Source: Ollibium composti
Lineage (GTDB): Bacteria > Pseudomonadota > Alphaproteobacteria > Rhizobiales > Rhizobiaceae
DNA: 50,793 nucleotides
Assembly (NCBI RefSeq): GCF_004801285.1
Contig: NZ_SSNY01000019.1
Location: 1-50,793, forward strand
Reading direction: 5' to 3'
Positions 33,859 to 41,994 of this stretch are shown piece after piece. The notes below the pieces were generated by a model. The model saw only the letters and a list, made by a program, of their open reading frames with translations, made no database searches and was not told the DNA's origin. The first letter of the stretch is position 1. Each line of letters starts with the position of its first letter. Both the position numbers and the translations under genes were made by a program.

Positions 33859-34534
33859 ACAGCCGTTTGTGCGGAGATCGGCACCGCAAACCCTGCAACG
33901 GAAGGGTGAGCCTGACAAGCCGCTCGTCATCATCGTGGATGACGACGAAGCCGTTCGCGAAGGACTCTATGAACTCATCCTGTCGGCCGGCTTCCAGCCG
34001 GCAGCTTTCGCCTCGACGAAGGAACTTCTAGAGGCAGATGTGATCGACCGGCCCGGATGCCTGATTCTGGACGTGCGGATGCCGGGCTCCAGTGGCCTTG
34101 ACCTCCAACATCATCTGACGCGGAACGGCAATCCAAAGCCGATCATCTTCCTGACCGGGCATGGTGATATTCCAATGACCGTACAGGCGATGAAGGCAGG
34201 CGCCATCGACTTCCTGACCAAGCCGGTACGCGACCAGACATTGCTCGACGCGGTGATCGCGGCGATCGCCGCCGATGCCCGGCGCAGAGCGGACGCTGAA
34301 GTGGTCGAGCGCAACCTCAGACGTCTGGAGACACTGACCCCACGCGAGCGCGAGGTGTTGCACGAAGTGGCGCGGGGAAGACTCAACAAGCAGATCGCCT
34401 ACGATCTCGGCATCAGCGAGGTGACGGTGAAGCTGCATCGCGGCAATGTCATGCGCAAGATGCAGGCGGCTTCCATCGGCGAGCTTATCCGTACGTGGGA
34501 AACGCTACCGGCGCCGATGCGAGAAACCGCGTGA
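33848..34534 (+). CDS. FixJ-like response regulator (second of two)
   Basis: Protein of 228 aa from the ATG at 33848; CAGGAGG sits just upstream, and an in-frame GTG at 33842 was judged less likely. A 22-residue N-terminal extension precedes the receiver (D31-D33, D75 in CLILDVRMPG, K125 in DFLTKP). LuxR HTH at about 165-220 (LTPREREVLHEVARGRLNKQ, ISEVTVKLHRGNVMRKM). It is clearly paralogous to the first FixJ-like protein; the repeated TGHGD and DFLTKP blocks suggest duplication. Confidence 0.9.
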   Translation: MRLEQPFVRRSAPQTLQRKGEPDKPLVIIVDDDEAVREGLYELILSAGFQPAAFASTKELLEADVIDRPGCLILDVRMPGSSGLDLQHHLTRNGNPKPIIFLTGHGDIPMTVQAMKAGAIDFLTKPVRDQTLLDAVIAAIAADARRRADAEVVERNLRRLETLTPREREVLHEVARGRLNKQIAYDLGISEVTVKLHRGNVMRKMQAASIGELIRTWETLPAPMRETA

Positions 34535-34554
34535 CGGCCGCGCCGCAACCACGG

Positions 34555-36135
34555 TCAGGCTCGCGCCTTTGCCAGCTTAGTTAGGGCGACCCTGATCGTA
34601 ATCAGCATCGGTGCGGCAACGATAAACAGCAGTGCGACCGCGTTGAACGCCGTGTCGAAGGCGATCACCGTGGATTGGCTGATTACCGCTTTGCCCAGCA
34701 GACCGAGGGCAGCGCGGCTGGCCTCCATGGCGTCCATTCCTCTTGCGGCGAGTGCGGCAGACGTTGCCCCAAGCCGCTCGCCGACAGCTGGGGCGCCGGA
34801 CGTAACGTGCGCGCCAATTACCGCCGCATTCGCTGCGACATTGTCCTGGATCAGCGTCTGGAGAGTCGCCACGCCCACCAGCCCGCCAAGCTGTCGGCCT
34901 GCATTGAAGAGGCCGATGCCGGATGCAAGATTACGGCTTTCGAGCCTGTCGAAGGCGATCAAGGTGATCGACAGGAACAGAAAGCCGAGGCTGAAGCCGC
35001 GTAAAAGGATGGCCGCCATCATGTCGTCGGCTCCGCTTTCGCCGGTCGAACCCGAGAGCATCCACATCGCAACCATGATCATCAGTATGCCGAAAGGCAC
35101 GGTGGCGATTGGGGGAACGCGGCACGCCTGCATGAGGAAGGCTGAAACCAGAAGCGAGAAAGCGAAAACCCCGCCACTCGGCAGCAGGAGTTGGCCGGCG
35201 TCGGTTGGCGTGAAAGCGAGGATCGACACCGCGAACGACGGAATAAGATAGGCGCTGCCGAACAAGGCTGCTCCAGCGACAAAGCTGACGACGAAGGCAA
35301 AGGAGAAGTCAGTCGACAGGAACGCGGTGAAGTCGAGCAAGCCGTCATGGCCAGCGCATATCTCCCGGCCGATGAATAGCATCAACGCAATCGTGCCTGC
35401 CACCGTCAGCCCCACGATGTGCGGATCTTCGAACCAGTCCCAACGGCTGCCCTGGCTCAAGACATAGGTGAAGCAGAAGAGCGCTGTGGAAACGAGCGAA
35501 AAGCCGATCCAGTCGAACGGATGGCGCATAGCTTTGTCCGGCTTCGGACTGTCTGCCACCAACATCAGACCAGCCGCCGCCGAAGCTACCGGAGCGGCGC
35601 CGAGGAATATCCATGTCCAGGACCGGCTGTCGAGCAGCCAGCCCTGAAGCGCCGGGGCGATCGTTGCGGGGGCTACGACCGAGCCCATTGCGAACAGCGC
35701 CTGAAGAAACGGCTGGCGACGGCGCGGCCAGGCGAGAAAGATGAGCGTCTGACCACTGACTAGTAGAATACCGCCGGACAGGCCTTGCATGACGCGAAGC
35801 GCAACCAGCAGATCCAGCCGAGTCGTCGCGGCGGCAAGGGCGCACGCCGCGCCCATGACCAGCGTGGAGCCAGCGATCAGGCCGCGCGGGTCAATACGGT
35901 TGATCAGCCAGGGCGCGGCCATGAACCCCGTCAGCTTCAATGATGTGTAGCTCACATCGAGCCAGGCGAATTCGTCCGGCGTCGCGTAGGTGTCGCCGAT
36001 AATGTCGCTGCGCCCAAGTGACAGGACGGTACTGGCGATCGCCTCAGTCAGCGCGGCCAGCACGATCCCCACCAACAGAAAAGTCCCTGCCGCAGGGCGA
36101 TCGCGGCTCACCGCGCTGGGGAGGGTGGTGGTCAT
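34555..36135 (-). CDS. DHA2-type MFS multidrug transporter, EmrB-like
   Basis: Protein of 526 aa with about 14 membrane segments, as in the DHA2 drug:H+ antiporter family. Diagnostic stretches include DVSYTSLKLTGFMAAPWLINRIDPRG and the motif-C region LVALRVMQGLSGGILLVSG. It pairs with the adaptor gene immediately upstream (4-bp overlap) to form a tripartite efflux system needing an outer-membrane channel encoded elsewhere. Likely repressed by the divergent TetR protein. Confidence 0.88.
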   Translation of the reverse strand: MTTTLPSAVSRDRPAAGTFLLVGIVLAALTEAIASTVLSLGRSDIIGDTYATPDEFAWLDVSYTSLKLTGFMAAPWLINRIDPRGLIAGSTLVMGAACALAAATTRLDLLVALRVMQGLSGGILLVSGQTLIFLAWPRRRQPFLQALFAMGSVVAPATIAPALQGWLLDSRSWTWIFLGAAPVASAAAGLMLVADSPKPDKAMRHPFDWIGFSLVSTALFCFTYVLSQGSRWDWFEDPHIVGLTVAGTIALMLFIGREICAGHDGLLDFTAFLSTDFSFAFVVSFVAGAALFGSAYLIPSFAVSILAFTPTDAGQLLLPSGGVFAFSLLVSAFLMQACRVPPIATVPFGILMIMVAMWMLSGSTGESGADDMMAAILLRGFSLGFLFLSITLIAFDRLESRNLASGIGLFNAGRQLGGLVGVATLQTLIQDNVAANAAVIGAHVTSGAPAVGERLGATSAALAARGMDAMEASRAALGLLGKAVISQSTVIAFDTAFNAVALLFIVAAPMLITIRVALTKLAKARA

Positions 36136-37166
36136 GAACGGCTGCCACCATCAATCTCGACACGTGCTGAGAGGCCGGGTACGAGACGGCCGGGTAGCGG
36201 GTTGTCGACGAGCCGGATCTTGACCGGAACCCGCTGAACGACGCGGACGAAGTTTCCAGTGGCATTGTCCGCCGGCAACAGGCTGAAGGCGGAACCGCTG
36301 CCGGGCGCAAAACTGTCGACCTCGCCCGCAAGCGTTTCTTCCGGATAGGCATCGACGGTGATGCGGACGCGCTGGCCGGGTCGGATACGTCCGACTTGCG
36401 TTTCCTTGAAGTTGGCGACGATCCAGACATCGTCGACGGGAACGATATCGAGCAGCGGGGCGCCGGGCGAGACAAGCCGGCCGACGCGGACCTGCCGGTT
36501 TCCGACGATGCCGTCGACCGGAGCGCGGACCACGGTATTGTCGAGGTCGATCTGGGCTAGGTCGCGAGCCGCCCGCGCCTGATCGACGGCGGCTACGGCG
36601 GCTTCGCGCTCGGTGGAAAGAACGGCGATGCGCTCCTGTTGGGCATCGGCAGCAGCAGCAGCGGCGGCTACGGCGGCTTCCGCGCGCGACCTCGCGGCAT
36701 CGCTTTCGTCAACCTTGGCCTGACTGATGGTGTGGCTGCGGGCAAGTTCGCGACGCCGGCCGGAAGCCTTCGACGCCAGCGTCAGTTCGGCCTTGGCCGA
36801 TAGTTCCTGCGCCTGCGCCTGCCGCACCAGCGCATGCTGAAGCTCGATCTGGGCATCGACATTGGTCAGCCGGGCCAGCGCAGCCTCAACGGTGGCGCCC
36901 GCCTCCGCGAGCTTGGCGTGATAATCCCGATCGTTGATCCTGAACAGGACGTCGCCTGCCTGCACGACCTGATTGTCGTCGATCGCCACCGCATCGACAT
37001 AACCCGCGACCTTGGGAGCGATCGCGGTAACATTGCCACGAACATAGGCGTTGTCGGTGGAGGCCTTCGCGTCGAAGCGCAGCACTGACCAACCTGCCGC
37101 CAGGACGACGACGGCTCCCAGGCACAACAGCATACCGACGAGCTTCCTGTTTCGCGACTGTGCCAT
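36132..37166 (-). CDS. emrA: EmrA-like HlyD-family efflux adaptor
   Basis: Protein of 344 aa: N-terminal anchor (about 10-29), lipoyl halves (about 40-80 and 205-240, with VVRAPVDGIVGNRQVRVG), Ala-rich coiled coil (about 85-200) and beta-barrel (DVWIVANFKETQVGRIRPGQ, typical of EmrA). It links the MFS pump to an outer-membrane channel. First gene of the operon; its promoter region carries the first of two GGTAAY-N4-GTTACC palindromes. Confidence 0.9.
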   Translation of the reverse strand: MAQSRNRKLVGMLLCLGAVVVLAAGWSVLRFDAKASTDNAYVRGNVTAIAPKVAGYVDAVAIDDNQVVQAGDVLFRINDRDYHAKLAEAGATVEAALARLTNVDAQIELQHALVRQAQAQELSAKAELTLASKASGRRRELARSHTISQAKVDESDAARSRAEAAVAAAAAAADAQQERIAVLSTEREAAVAAVDQARAARDLAQIDLDNTVVRAPVDGIVGNRQVRVGRLVSPGAPLLDIVPVDDVWIVANFKETQVGRIRPGQRVRITVDAYPEETLAGEVDSFAPGSGSAFSLLPADNATGNFVRVVQRVPVKIRLVDNPLPGRLVPGLSARVEIDGGSRS

Positions 37167-37176
37167 GATGGCCTCC

Positions 37177-37220
37177 GGTAATGATCGTTACCATTGACGC
37201 TTATGGTAACGAGTGTTACC
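37177..37220. promoter_or_regulatory. Two palindromic TetR operators between emrA and tetR
   Basis: GGTAATGATCGTTACC (37177-37192) and GGTAACGAGTGTTACC (37205-37220). Both fit GGTAAY-N4-GTTACC, and their centres are 28 bp apart. They lie between the two divergent start codons, as expected for a TetR-family repressor controlling both directions. Confidence 0.7.
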
Positions 37221-37241
37221 AGTCAAGCGTGCCTGGAAGGA

Positions 37242-37877
37242 ATGGATACATTGGGTGGTGTCAGGTCAGGGCGAATAATCCGGCGACGGGAAGCGCTTCT
37301 TCAGGCGGCTGCCGAAATCTTCTTCGAACAGGGCTATGCGGCAGCGAGCATTGACGCGATCATCGAGCGTGCCGGCGGGTCGAAGCGAAACATCTACAGC
37401 GAATTCGGCAACAAGCAGGGCCTGTTCGCCGCGATCGTCACCGGGAATGCCGACGAGGCGCTCTCGAGCCTCCCGATCGACACCGTCGAGGAGCGCGATC
37501 TCGCCGAAACGCTGACCGTCTTCGGCCGTCATCTTCTGCGCATCTACATGTCGCCGACGGTGATCGGCATCTATCGGCTTGCGGTTACGGAGGCCAATCG
37601 CTTTCCTGATCTTGCCAAGGCATTCTACGAACAGGGACCCGGCCGCACGACAATCCGGCTGGCGCAGATCCTTGAGGCGGCGCAGAAGCGAGACGAAATT
37701 CGGATGGGAGATTGCTGGCAACTCGCCGACCGCTTCGTCGGCATGATTCGCGACAATCTGCATCTGCAGGTGGTACTCGGATTGCGGCCACCGCCCTCCG
37801 AAAAGGAGGCCGACAAAGCGGTCAGGTCTGCTGTCGACTTGTTTCTTAACGGCGTTCGGGACAGCCGACACACATAG
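37242..37877 (+). CDS. TetR-family transcriptional regulator
   Basis: Protein of 211 aa from the ATG at 37242. An upstream in-frame TTG (37194) would place the second operator inside the coding region, and a TTG at 37251 is another option. HTH at about 12-58 (RREALLQAAAEIFFEQGY, SIDAIIERAGGSKRNIYSEFGNK) and a ligand-binding helical domain (about 75-205). Divergent from emrA with two palindromes between, so a repressor of the efflux operon is likely. The ligand is unknown. Confidence 0.85.
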   Translation: MDTLGGVRSGRIIRRREALLQAAAEIFFEQGYAAASIDAIIERAGGSKRNIYSEFGNKQGLFAAIVTGNADEALSSLPIDTVEERDLAETLTVFGRHLLRIYMSPTVIGIYRLAVTEANRFPDLAKAFYEQGPGRTTIRLAQILEAAQKRDEIRMGDCWQLADRFVGMIRDNLHLQVVLGLRPPPSEKEADKAVRSAVDLFLNGVRDSRHT

Positions 37878-38530
37878 CTGATCGAACATCCGACTTTCCA
37901 TGGGCCGGATTCCGCCCGATGGAATTTGCGAGCCTCCTCGCGAGCCTAGCAGAGCGAAGCCGTGGTTTGCTGTCGCAGAAAGATCGGTAACAATCCTGAC
38001 TGACCCCAATCCTTCGCAAGTCATGCCCATTCCTTTCGCACTGTGCGGCGGTGAATTCACCAACTTGGCGGCAAGGATGCAGAAAACTTCTGCGCTTGAC
38101 CATTCGACCCGGGGGTTCACTAAGCGATACAAAAGTGCAGGATACCGATACGGTCGACGAGCCTCCCACCCGAAGCCTGTTGAGGAATGGGCATCGGCTG
38201 CGAAATTCCCTGGAAACTCCATGCCGCCTCCTGCCCCGGTCAAAGTGTCCGTCGCGCCGGAGGACAGTAAGCTTAGAGCGCCACCAGGAGCGGGTCGAAA
38301 AGTTACAGCGAAGTCGGTTGTTGAACGACAGCTATCGGCCGGGCGCCACCCGGACCGGTCAGACTGCAAACGACCCAATCTGGCAGCATGCGACCGCTGC
38401 TGCAAACGGCAGGTGTCAGAGCATCATAACAGGCGCTCGAACGTCCGAGAGTAAGGTCGACTGCAGAACGGCAGCTTTCCACCGAAGGCACCCCACGAGC
38501 GGACAGTCCGAAGTCGGCCCCCAAGCTGCC
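37878..38530. other. 653-bp stretch without an intact gene
   Basis: Lies between the TetR gene and the 3' end of the thiamine-precursor transporter operon. Open frames on both strands show no recognisable similarity. The part near 38400-38520 (with GGCAGCTTTCCACC and GCGGACAGTCCG) resembles degenerate non-coding filler frequent in alphaproteobacterial accessory DNA. Confidence 0.45.
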
Positions 38531-39553
38531 TCATTGCGCATTGGCGAGATACTCGTTCGTGAAGTAGCCGCCGAAATCGGGAGGGCTCGTCAGCGCGTCC
38601 CCGTTCGCGTCTCGCAGGATGCCGGCCGTGAACAGGAACGCGCCCATCGCCTCCACCTTGCCGCGATCGATCTCGCCGACGGTGCCGTCCGGACGGGCGA
38701 GATAGTTTCCCTCGACCAGCGCCTTCATGGAAGCGCGGATGAAGGCGGGATCGGTGAGCATGCCTTTGTTCGCTTCCACCAGCATCGCCGCCGCCTCGTC
38801 GGGATTGGCAACGGCGAAGGCGTAGCCGCGACGGGTCGCCTGCCCGAAGGCCGCCGCTCTATCAGGATGCCGGGACAGATAGGCATCGCTCGAGACGATG
38901 AACGTCGTGTGCTGATCCGGCACGCCGTAGTCGGCATAGCGGAAGGCGCGCTGCGGCCTGTTCTCCAGTTCGGCCTTGACTCCTTCCCAGGTGTAGACCT
39001 CCAGCGTGAAATCCACCGCGCCGTTGGCCAGCGCTTCGTAGGCCGAAGTGCCCAGGGTCACCGTTTCGAACCTGCCCTCGCCACCGTCGTTTCGGATCAG
39101 CGTGCCGATCAGCGCGTTCTCCCAGGCGCTGCCGAAACCGCCATAGGTCCTGCCGTCGAGGTCCCTCGGCCGCTGGATCCCCGCCCGGTCGGCATTGAAG
39201 ACGAGGCGGCCGGTTTCGGTCTGCACCACGGCGTAGACCGCCTTGAGGTCGGCCCCGGCCGCACGCTGGGTGAAGAAACCGATCGCGCCGCTGACACCGA
39301 AATCGGCCACCCGGTTGCTGACCAGCGTGCCGGCCGCGGTGTCGGCATAGGGGAGAATCTCCACCTCCAGCCCAACGTCGGCATAGAAGCCTTTGTCGCG
39401 CGCGACATAGAGGCCGACATGGTTGGTGTTGGGCGTCCAGTCGAGCGCAACAGTCACTTTCGTCTTATCGGCCCGCGCCCAGGCAGGAACCGCGCAGCTC
39501 GTGCCCGCGGCGAGCCCGAGCAGAAGCGCATCGCGGCGGTTGATCGTGGTCAT
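38531..39553 (-). CDS. thiY: ABC substrate-binding protein for a thiamine precursor (NMT1/THI5-like, ThiY)
   Basis: Protein of 340 aa with a Tat signal peptide (NRRDALLLGLAAG..., cleavage about residue 27) and an NMT1/THI5-like fold starting VTVALDWTPNTNHVGLYVA, the hallmark of ThiY-type proteins that bind formyl-aminopyrimidine or HMP. Last gene of the operon, overlapping the ATPase gene by 4 bp. The TPP riboswitch upstream of the operon supports a role in thiamine-precursor uptake. Confidence 0.88.
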   Translation of the reverse strand: MTTINRRDALLLGLAAGTSCAVPAWARADKTKVTVALDWTPNTNHVGLYVARDKGFYADVGLEVEILPYADTAAGTLVSNRVADFGVSGAIGFFTQRAAGADLKAVYAVVQTETGRLVFNADRAGIQRPRDLDGRTYGGFGSAWENALIGTLIRNDGGEGRFETVTLGTSAYEALANGAVDFTLEVYTWEGVKAELENRPQRAFRYADYGVPDQHTTFIVSSDAYLSRHPDRAAAFGQATRRGYAFAVANPDEAAAMLVEANKGMLTDPAFIRASMKALVEGNYLARPDGTVGEIDRGKVEAMGAFLFTAGILRDANGDALTSPPDFGGYFTNEYLANAQ

Positions 39554-40320
39554 GGGTTGGATTCTCCAATGGTTTCAGTTTTGAGAAGCGTTTCCAGCAC
39601 AGCGGCTTCCACCGCGCTGGCGTCCCGCAGGCCGGTGGCGCCGGCGTGGCGCGGTCGCGGCAGCGGAACGGAAAACTCGCAAACGACGCGTGCCGGACGT
39701 GCTGACAGGACGTAAATGCGATCGGACAGGAAGACAGCCTCGCGCACGTCGTGCGTTATCAGCAGCGCCGTCCAGCGGTGGCGCCGCCACATGGCCTCCA
39801 GCCAGCGCTGCATGCCTGAACGGGTGAGCGCATCCAGTGCGCCGAACGGCTCATCCAGCAACAGCATGTCCCGCTCCTGCGCCACGGTACGCAGAAGGGC
39901 GGCGCGCTGGCGCATGCCGCCGGAAAGCTGGGCCGGGTAATGGTTCTCGAACCCTGCCAGCCCGAACTCCGGAAAGAGCGCCAGCACCTTTTCCCGCGCA
40001 GCCTTGCGCCCCATGCCCTGCACCTCGAGGCCGAGCGTGACGTTGTCGAGGATGCGCCGCCACGGCATGAGGGCGTCGCGCTGGGGCATGAAGGCGAAGC
40101 GGCCGACTTCCGGACCAAGCAGCTGGCCCTCGCAGCGTATGCTGCCGCTGTCGGCACGGATACCGCCGATCAGCATCTGGAACAGGGTAGACTTGCCCGC
40201 ACCCGACGGGCCGAGGATCGACACGAATTCGCCCGCGTGTACGTCGAGCGAAATGCCGTCAAGAACAGGCGTGGTTCCGAAAGCCTTGCGGATATCTTCG
40301 AGTTCGAGCTTCGGCGTCAT
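39550..40320 (-). CDS. thiZ: ABC transporter ATPase for a thiamine precursor (ThiZ)
   Basis: Protein of 256 aa: Walker A GPSGAGKS (37-44), Q-loop MPQRDALMPW, signature LSGGM (132-136), Walker B MLLLDE (152-157), H-loop THDVREAVF. It belongs to the nitrate/sulfonate/taurine-type ATPases used by ThiXYZ. Start at the ATG at 40320, which overlaps the end of the permease gene by 4 bp; a longer open frame upstream belongs to the permease strand in another frame. Confidence 0.9.
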   Translation of the reverse strand: MTPKLELEDIRKAFGTTPVLDGISLDVHAGEFVSILGPSGAGKSTLFQMLIGGIRADSGSIRCEGQLLGPEVGRFAFMPQRDALMPWRRILDNVTLGLEVQGMGRKAAREKVLALFPEFGLAGFENHYPAQLSGGMRQRAALLRTVAQERDMLLLDEPFGALDALTRSGMQRWLEAMWRRHRWTALLITHDVREAVFLSDRIYVLSARPARVVCEFSVPLPRPRHAGATGLRDASAVEAAVLETLLKTETIGESNP

Positions 40321-41096
40321 GGCGTCGGCCCCCGTTCCAAGCGTACCCAAGGCATGGCCAGACGCTGGACGAGCACCGTGGCGGCGAACAAGAGCAGGGT
40401 CAGCGTCGCGCTTACGCCGACCGCGGCGAGCACGAGGTCGGGCCGAAAATTGTTCTTGGCGTTGAGAATGTAGATGCCGAGGCCGCGCGCCGCGCCGGCG
40501 TATTCGGCGAAGATCGCACCGACGACCGCATAGGTGATGGAGATGCGCAGGCCCGCGAAGAAGAAGGGCGCCGCCGATGGAAGGCGGGCGAGCCGGAATC
40601 TTAGCCAGCGCCCTGCGCCCATGGAGCGCAGCAGCGTCAAGATCTCCTTTTCCGTCGACTCGTAGCCCTGCACCAGCGCGACCAGCATCGGAAAGAAGGT
40701 CACCAGCGCGACCAGCATGATCTTCGGCATCAGTCCGAAGCCGAACCAGAGCACGACGAGCGGCGCGATGGCGACCAGCGGCAGCGTCTGGCTGACGATG
40801 AAGACAGGAAATAGCGCCCGCCGCAGTGCCTGCGAGAAGTCGAGCAAGATGGACAGGACAAACGCCGTCGCCAGCGAGCAGCCGAAGCCGAGCAGAGTCG
40901 CGCGGATGGTGGGCAAGGTATTGTCCCACAGCGCCCGGCGGTTCGCCCATGCCTGCTCCGCCACCCGGACAGGAGACGGCAAGATGGTCGGGCTGATACC
41001 GGACAGATAGGCATAGAACTGCCAGGCAAGCAGCAGCGTTGCGATGGCGATCGCGGCAGGCCCCGCCCGGGCCAATAGGGAAAGTGTTTTGGGCAT
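40317..41096 (-). CDS. thiX: ABC transporter permease for a thiamine precursor (ThiX)
   Basis: Protein of 259 aa with about six membrane segments and the binding-protein-dependent EAA-type loop (GYESTEKEILTLLRSMGAGRWLRFRLARLPSAAPFFFAGLRIS region). Similar to SsuC/ThiX permeases. Overlaps the ATPase gene by 4 bp; the YkoF-like gene lies 32 bp upstream. Confidence 0.9.
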   Translation of the reverse strand: MPKTLSLLARAGPAAIAIATLLLAWQFYAYLSGISPTILPSPVRVAEQAWANRRALWDNTLPTIRATLLGFGCSLATAFVLSILLDFSQALRRALFPVFIVSQTLPLVAIAPLVVLWFGFGLMPKIMLVALVTFFPMLVALVQGYESTEKEILTLLRSMGAGRWLRFRLARLPSAAPFFFAGLRISITYAVVGAIFAEYAGAARGLGIYILNAKNNFRPDLVLAAVGVSATLTLLLFAATVLVQRLAMPWVRLERGPTP

Positions 41097-41128
41097 GGTG
41101 CAGGCGCCTTGCGCGGACAGCGCCAGGC

Positions 41129-41737
41129 TCAGATGGCAGTCGGGCTGTTGGCCGAAACGGTGAGGTCGAGCGCCAGATGGCCTTCGGGAGAGCCGAAACG
41201 CAGGAACGCCTCGCCGAGTGTGGCGAACACCGGTCCGGCGTCGCCGCGCAGCGTGGTGCAGAAATTTTTCGACCGCCCGAACACGCCCGAGCGCTTCACG
41301 AAATCGATGCAGCCGTAGATCTCGTCCATGTGATGCGCCGCGCCCAGCGGGTAGAGCGACAACTGTGCGGCCACGGCCTGTCCCGTTTCCGGTGCGCCCG
41401 CTACGACAGCCAGCGCGGCCTCCACCCGTTGACCGAGCGGCATGTCGGCCCCTCGGCCCTGGATGGGCGTGCAGATCGGATCGTCAGGCTCGCCGGGACA
41501 GCCGCGCGACACGGTGGCATGCAGCACGCAATGAACGCCGCCCCGGGAAGCCGCGACATGGAGGTCGCGCATGGCGGGAAACAGCTGTTCGGGGGCCCCG
41601 ACCAGCAGGGTGGAAAGGTCGTCCGTCTCGATCCGGAAGCGATCCCGGTAGGGATCGAACGCCGACAGGCTGCCGAGGATGACGCGAACGAAATCGTCCG
41701 CCATCGGGTACAATGCGACTTGTGCGCCAGAAAACAT
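41129..41737 (-). CDS. ykoF: YkoF-family thiamine/HMP-binding protein
   Basis: Protein of 202 aa made of two related ACT-like halves (MFSGAQVALYPMADDFVRVI and VAAQLSLYPLGAAHHMDEIY), as in YkoF, which binds thiamine or HMP. It is first in the operon, with the TPP riboswitch ending about 11 bp before its start codon, so translation initiation is the likely control point. Probably delivers or buffers the imported pyrimidine. Confidence 0.85.
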   Translation of the reverse strand: MFSGAQVALYPMADDFVRVILGSLSAFDPYRDRFRIETDDLSTLLVGAPEQLFPAMRDLHVAASRGGVHCVLHATVSRGCPGEPDDPICTPIQGRGADMPLGQRVEAALAVVAGAPETGQAVAAQLSLYPLGAAHHMDEIYGCIDFVKRSGVFGRSKNFCTTLRGDAGPVFATLGEAFLRFGSPEGHLALDLTVSANSPTAI

Positions 41738-41747
41738 GATCCGCCTC

Positions 41748-41836
41748 GCTCCGCTGGTATTACCCAGATCAGCTTGAGGGTTTCGCGGCTTGGCGCTGCG
41801 GTCTCAGCCCCGGCAATACGGAGCACCCCTGTGGTG
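41748..41836 (-). promoter_or_regulatory. TPP riboswitch (Thi box)
   Basis: On the minus strand: an ACAGGGGTGC 5' arm, then CCGGGGCTGAGA (41802-41807 is the CTGAGA core), and the 3' consensus CTGATCTGGGTAATACCAGC at 41752-41772. These are the conserved THI-element features. It lies directly before the YkoF-like gene and overlaps the region of its Shine-Dalgarno, pointing to repression of translation by thiamine pyrophosphate. Confidence 0.92.
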
Positions 41837-41994
41837 AGGCGTTACTCAACACAGATTTGTCGAAGGCGCAAGACGTCTGGGTAATTACCCTTGGGAGGCG
41901 AGAGCAGGAGGCAGCGGCGATGGAAGAAAGGAACAATCGCTTGTAGAGCGGCTAGATTAATTCCGACTTTGCGCCGGAGGAGGTATAGCAGACG

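Noticed and set aside
38051..39715. A 554-codon plus-strand frame opposite the ThiY and ThiZ genes
   Set aside because: It has no recognisable domain and covers the antisense of a clear binding-protein gene; the high GC content keeps the frame open.
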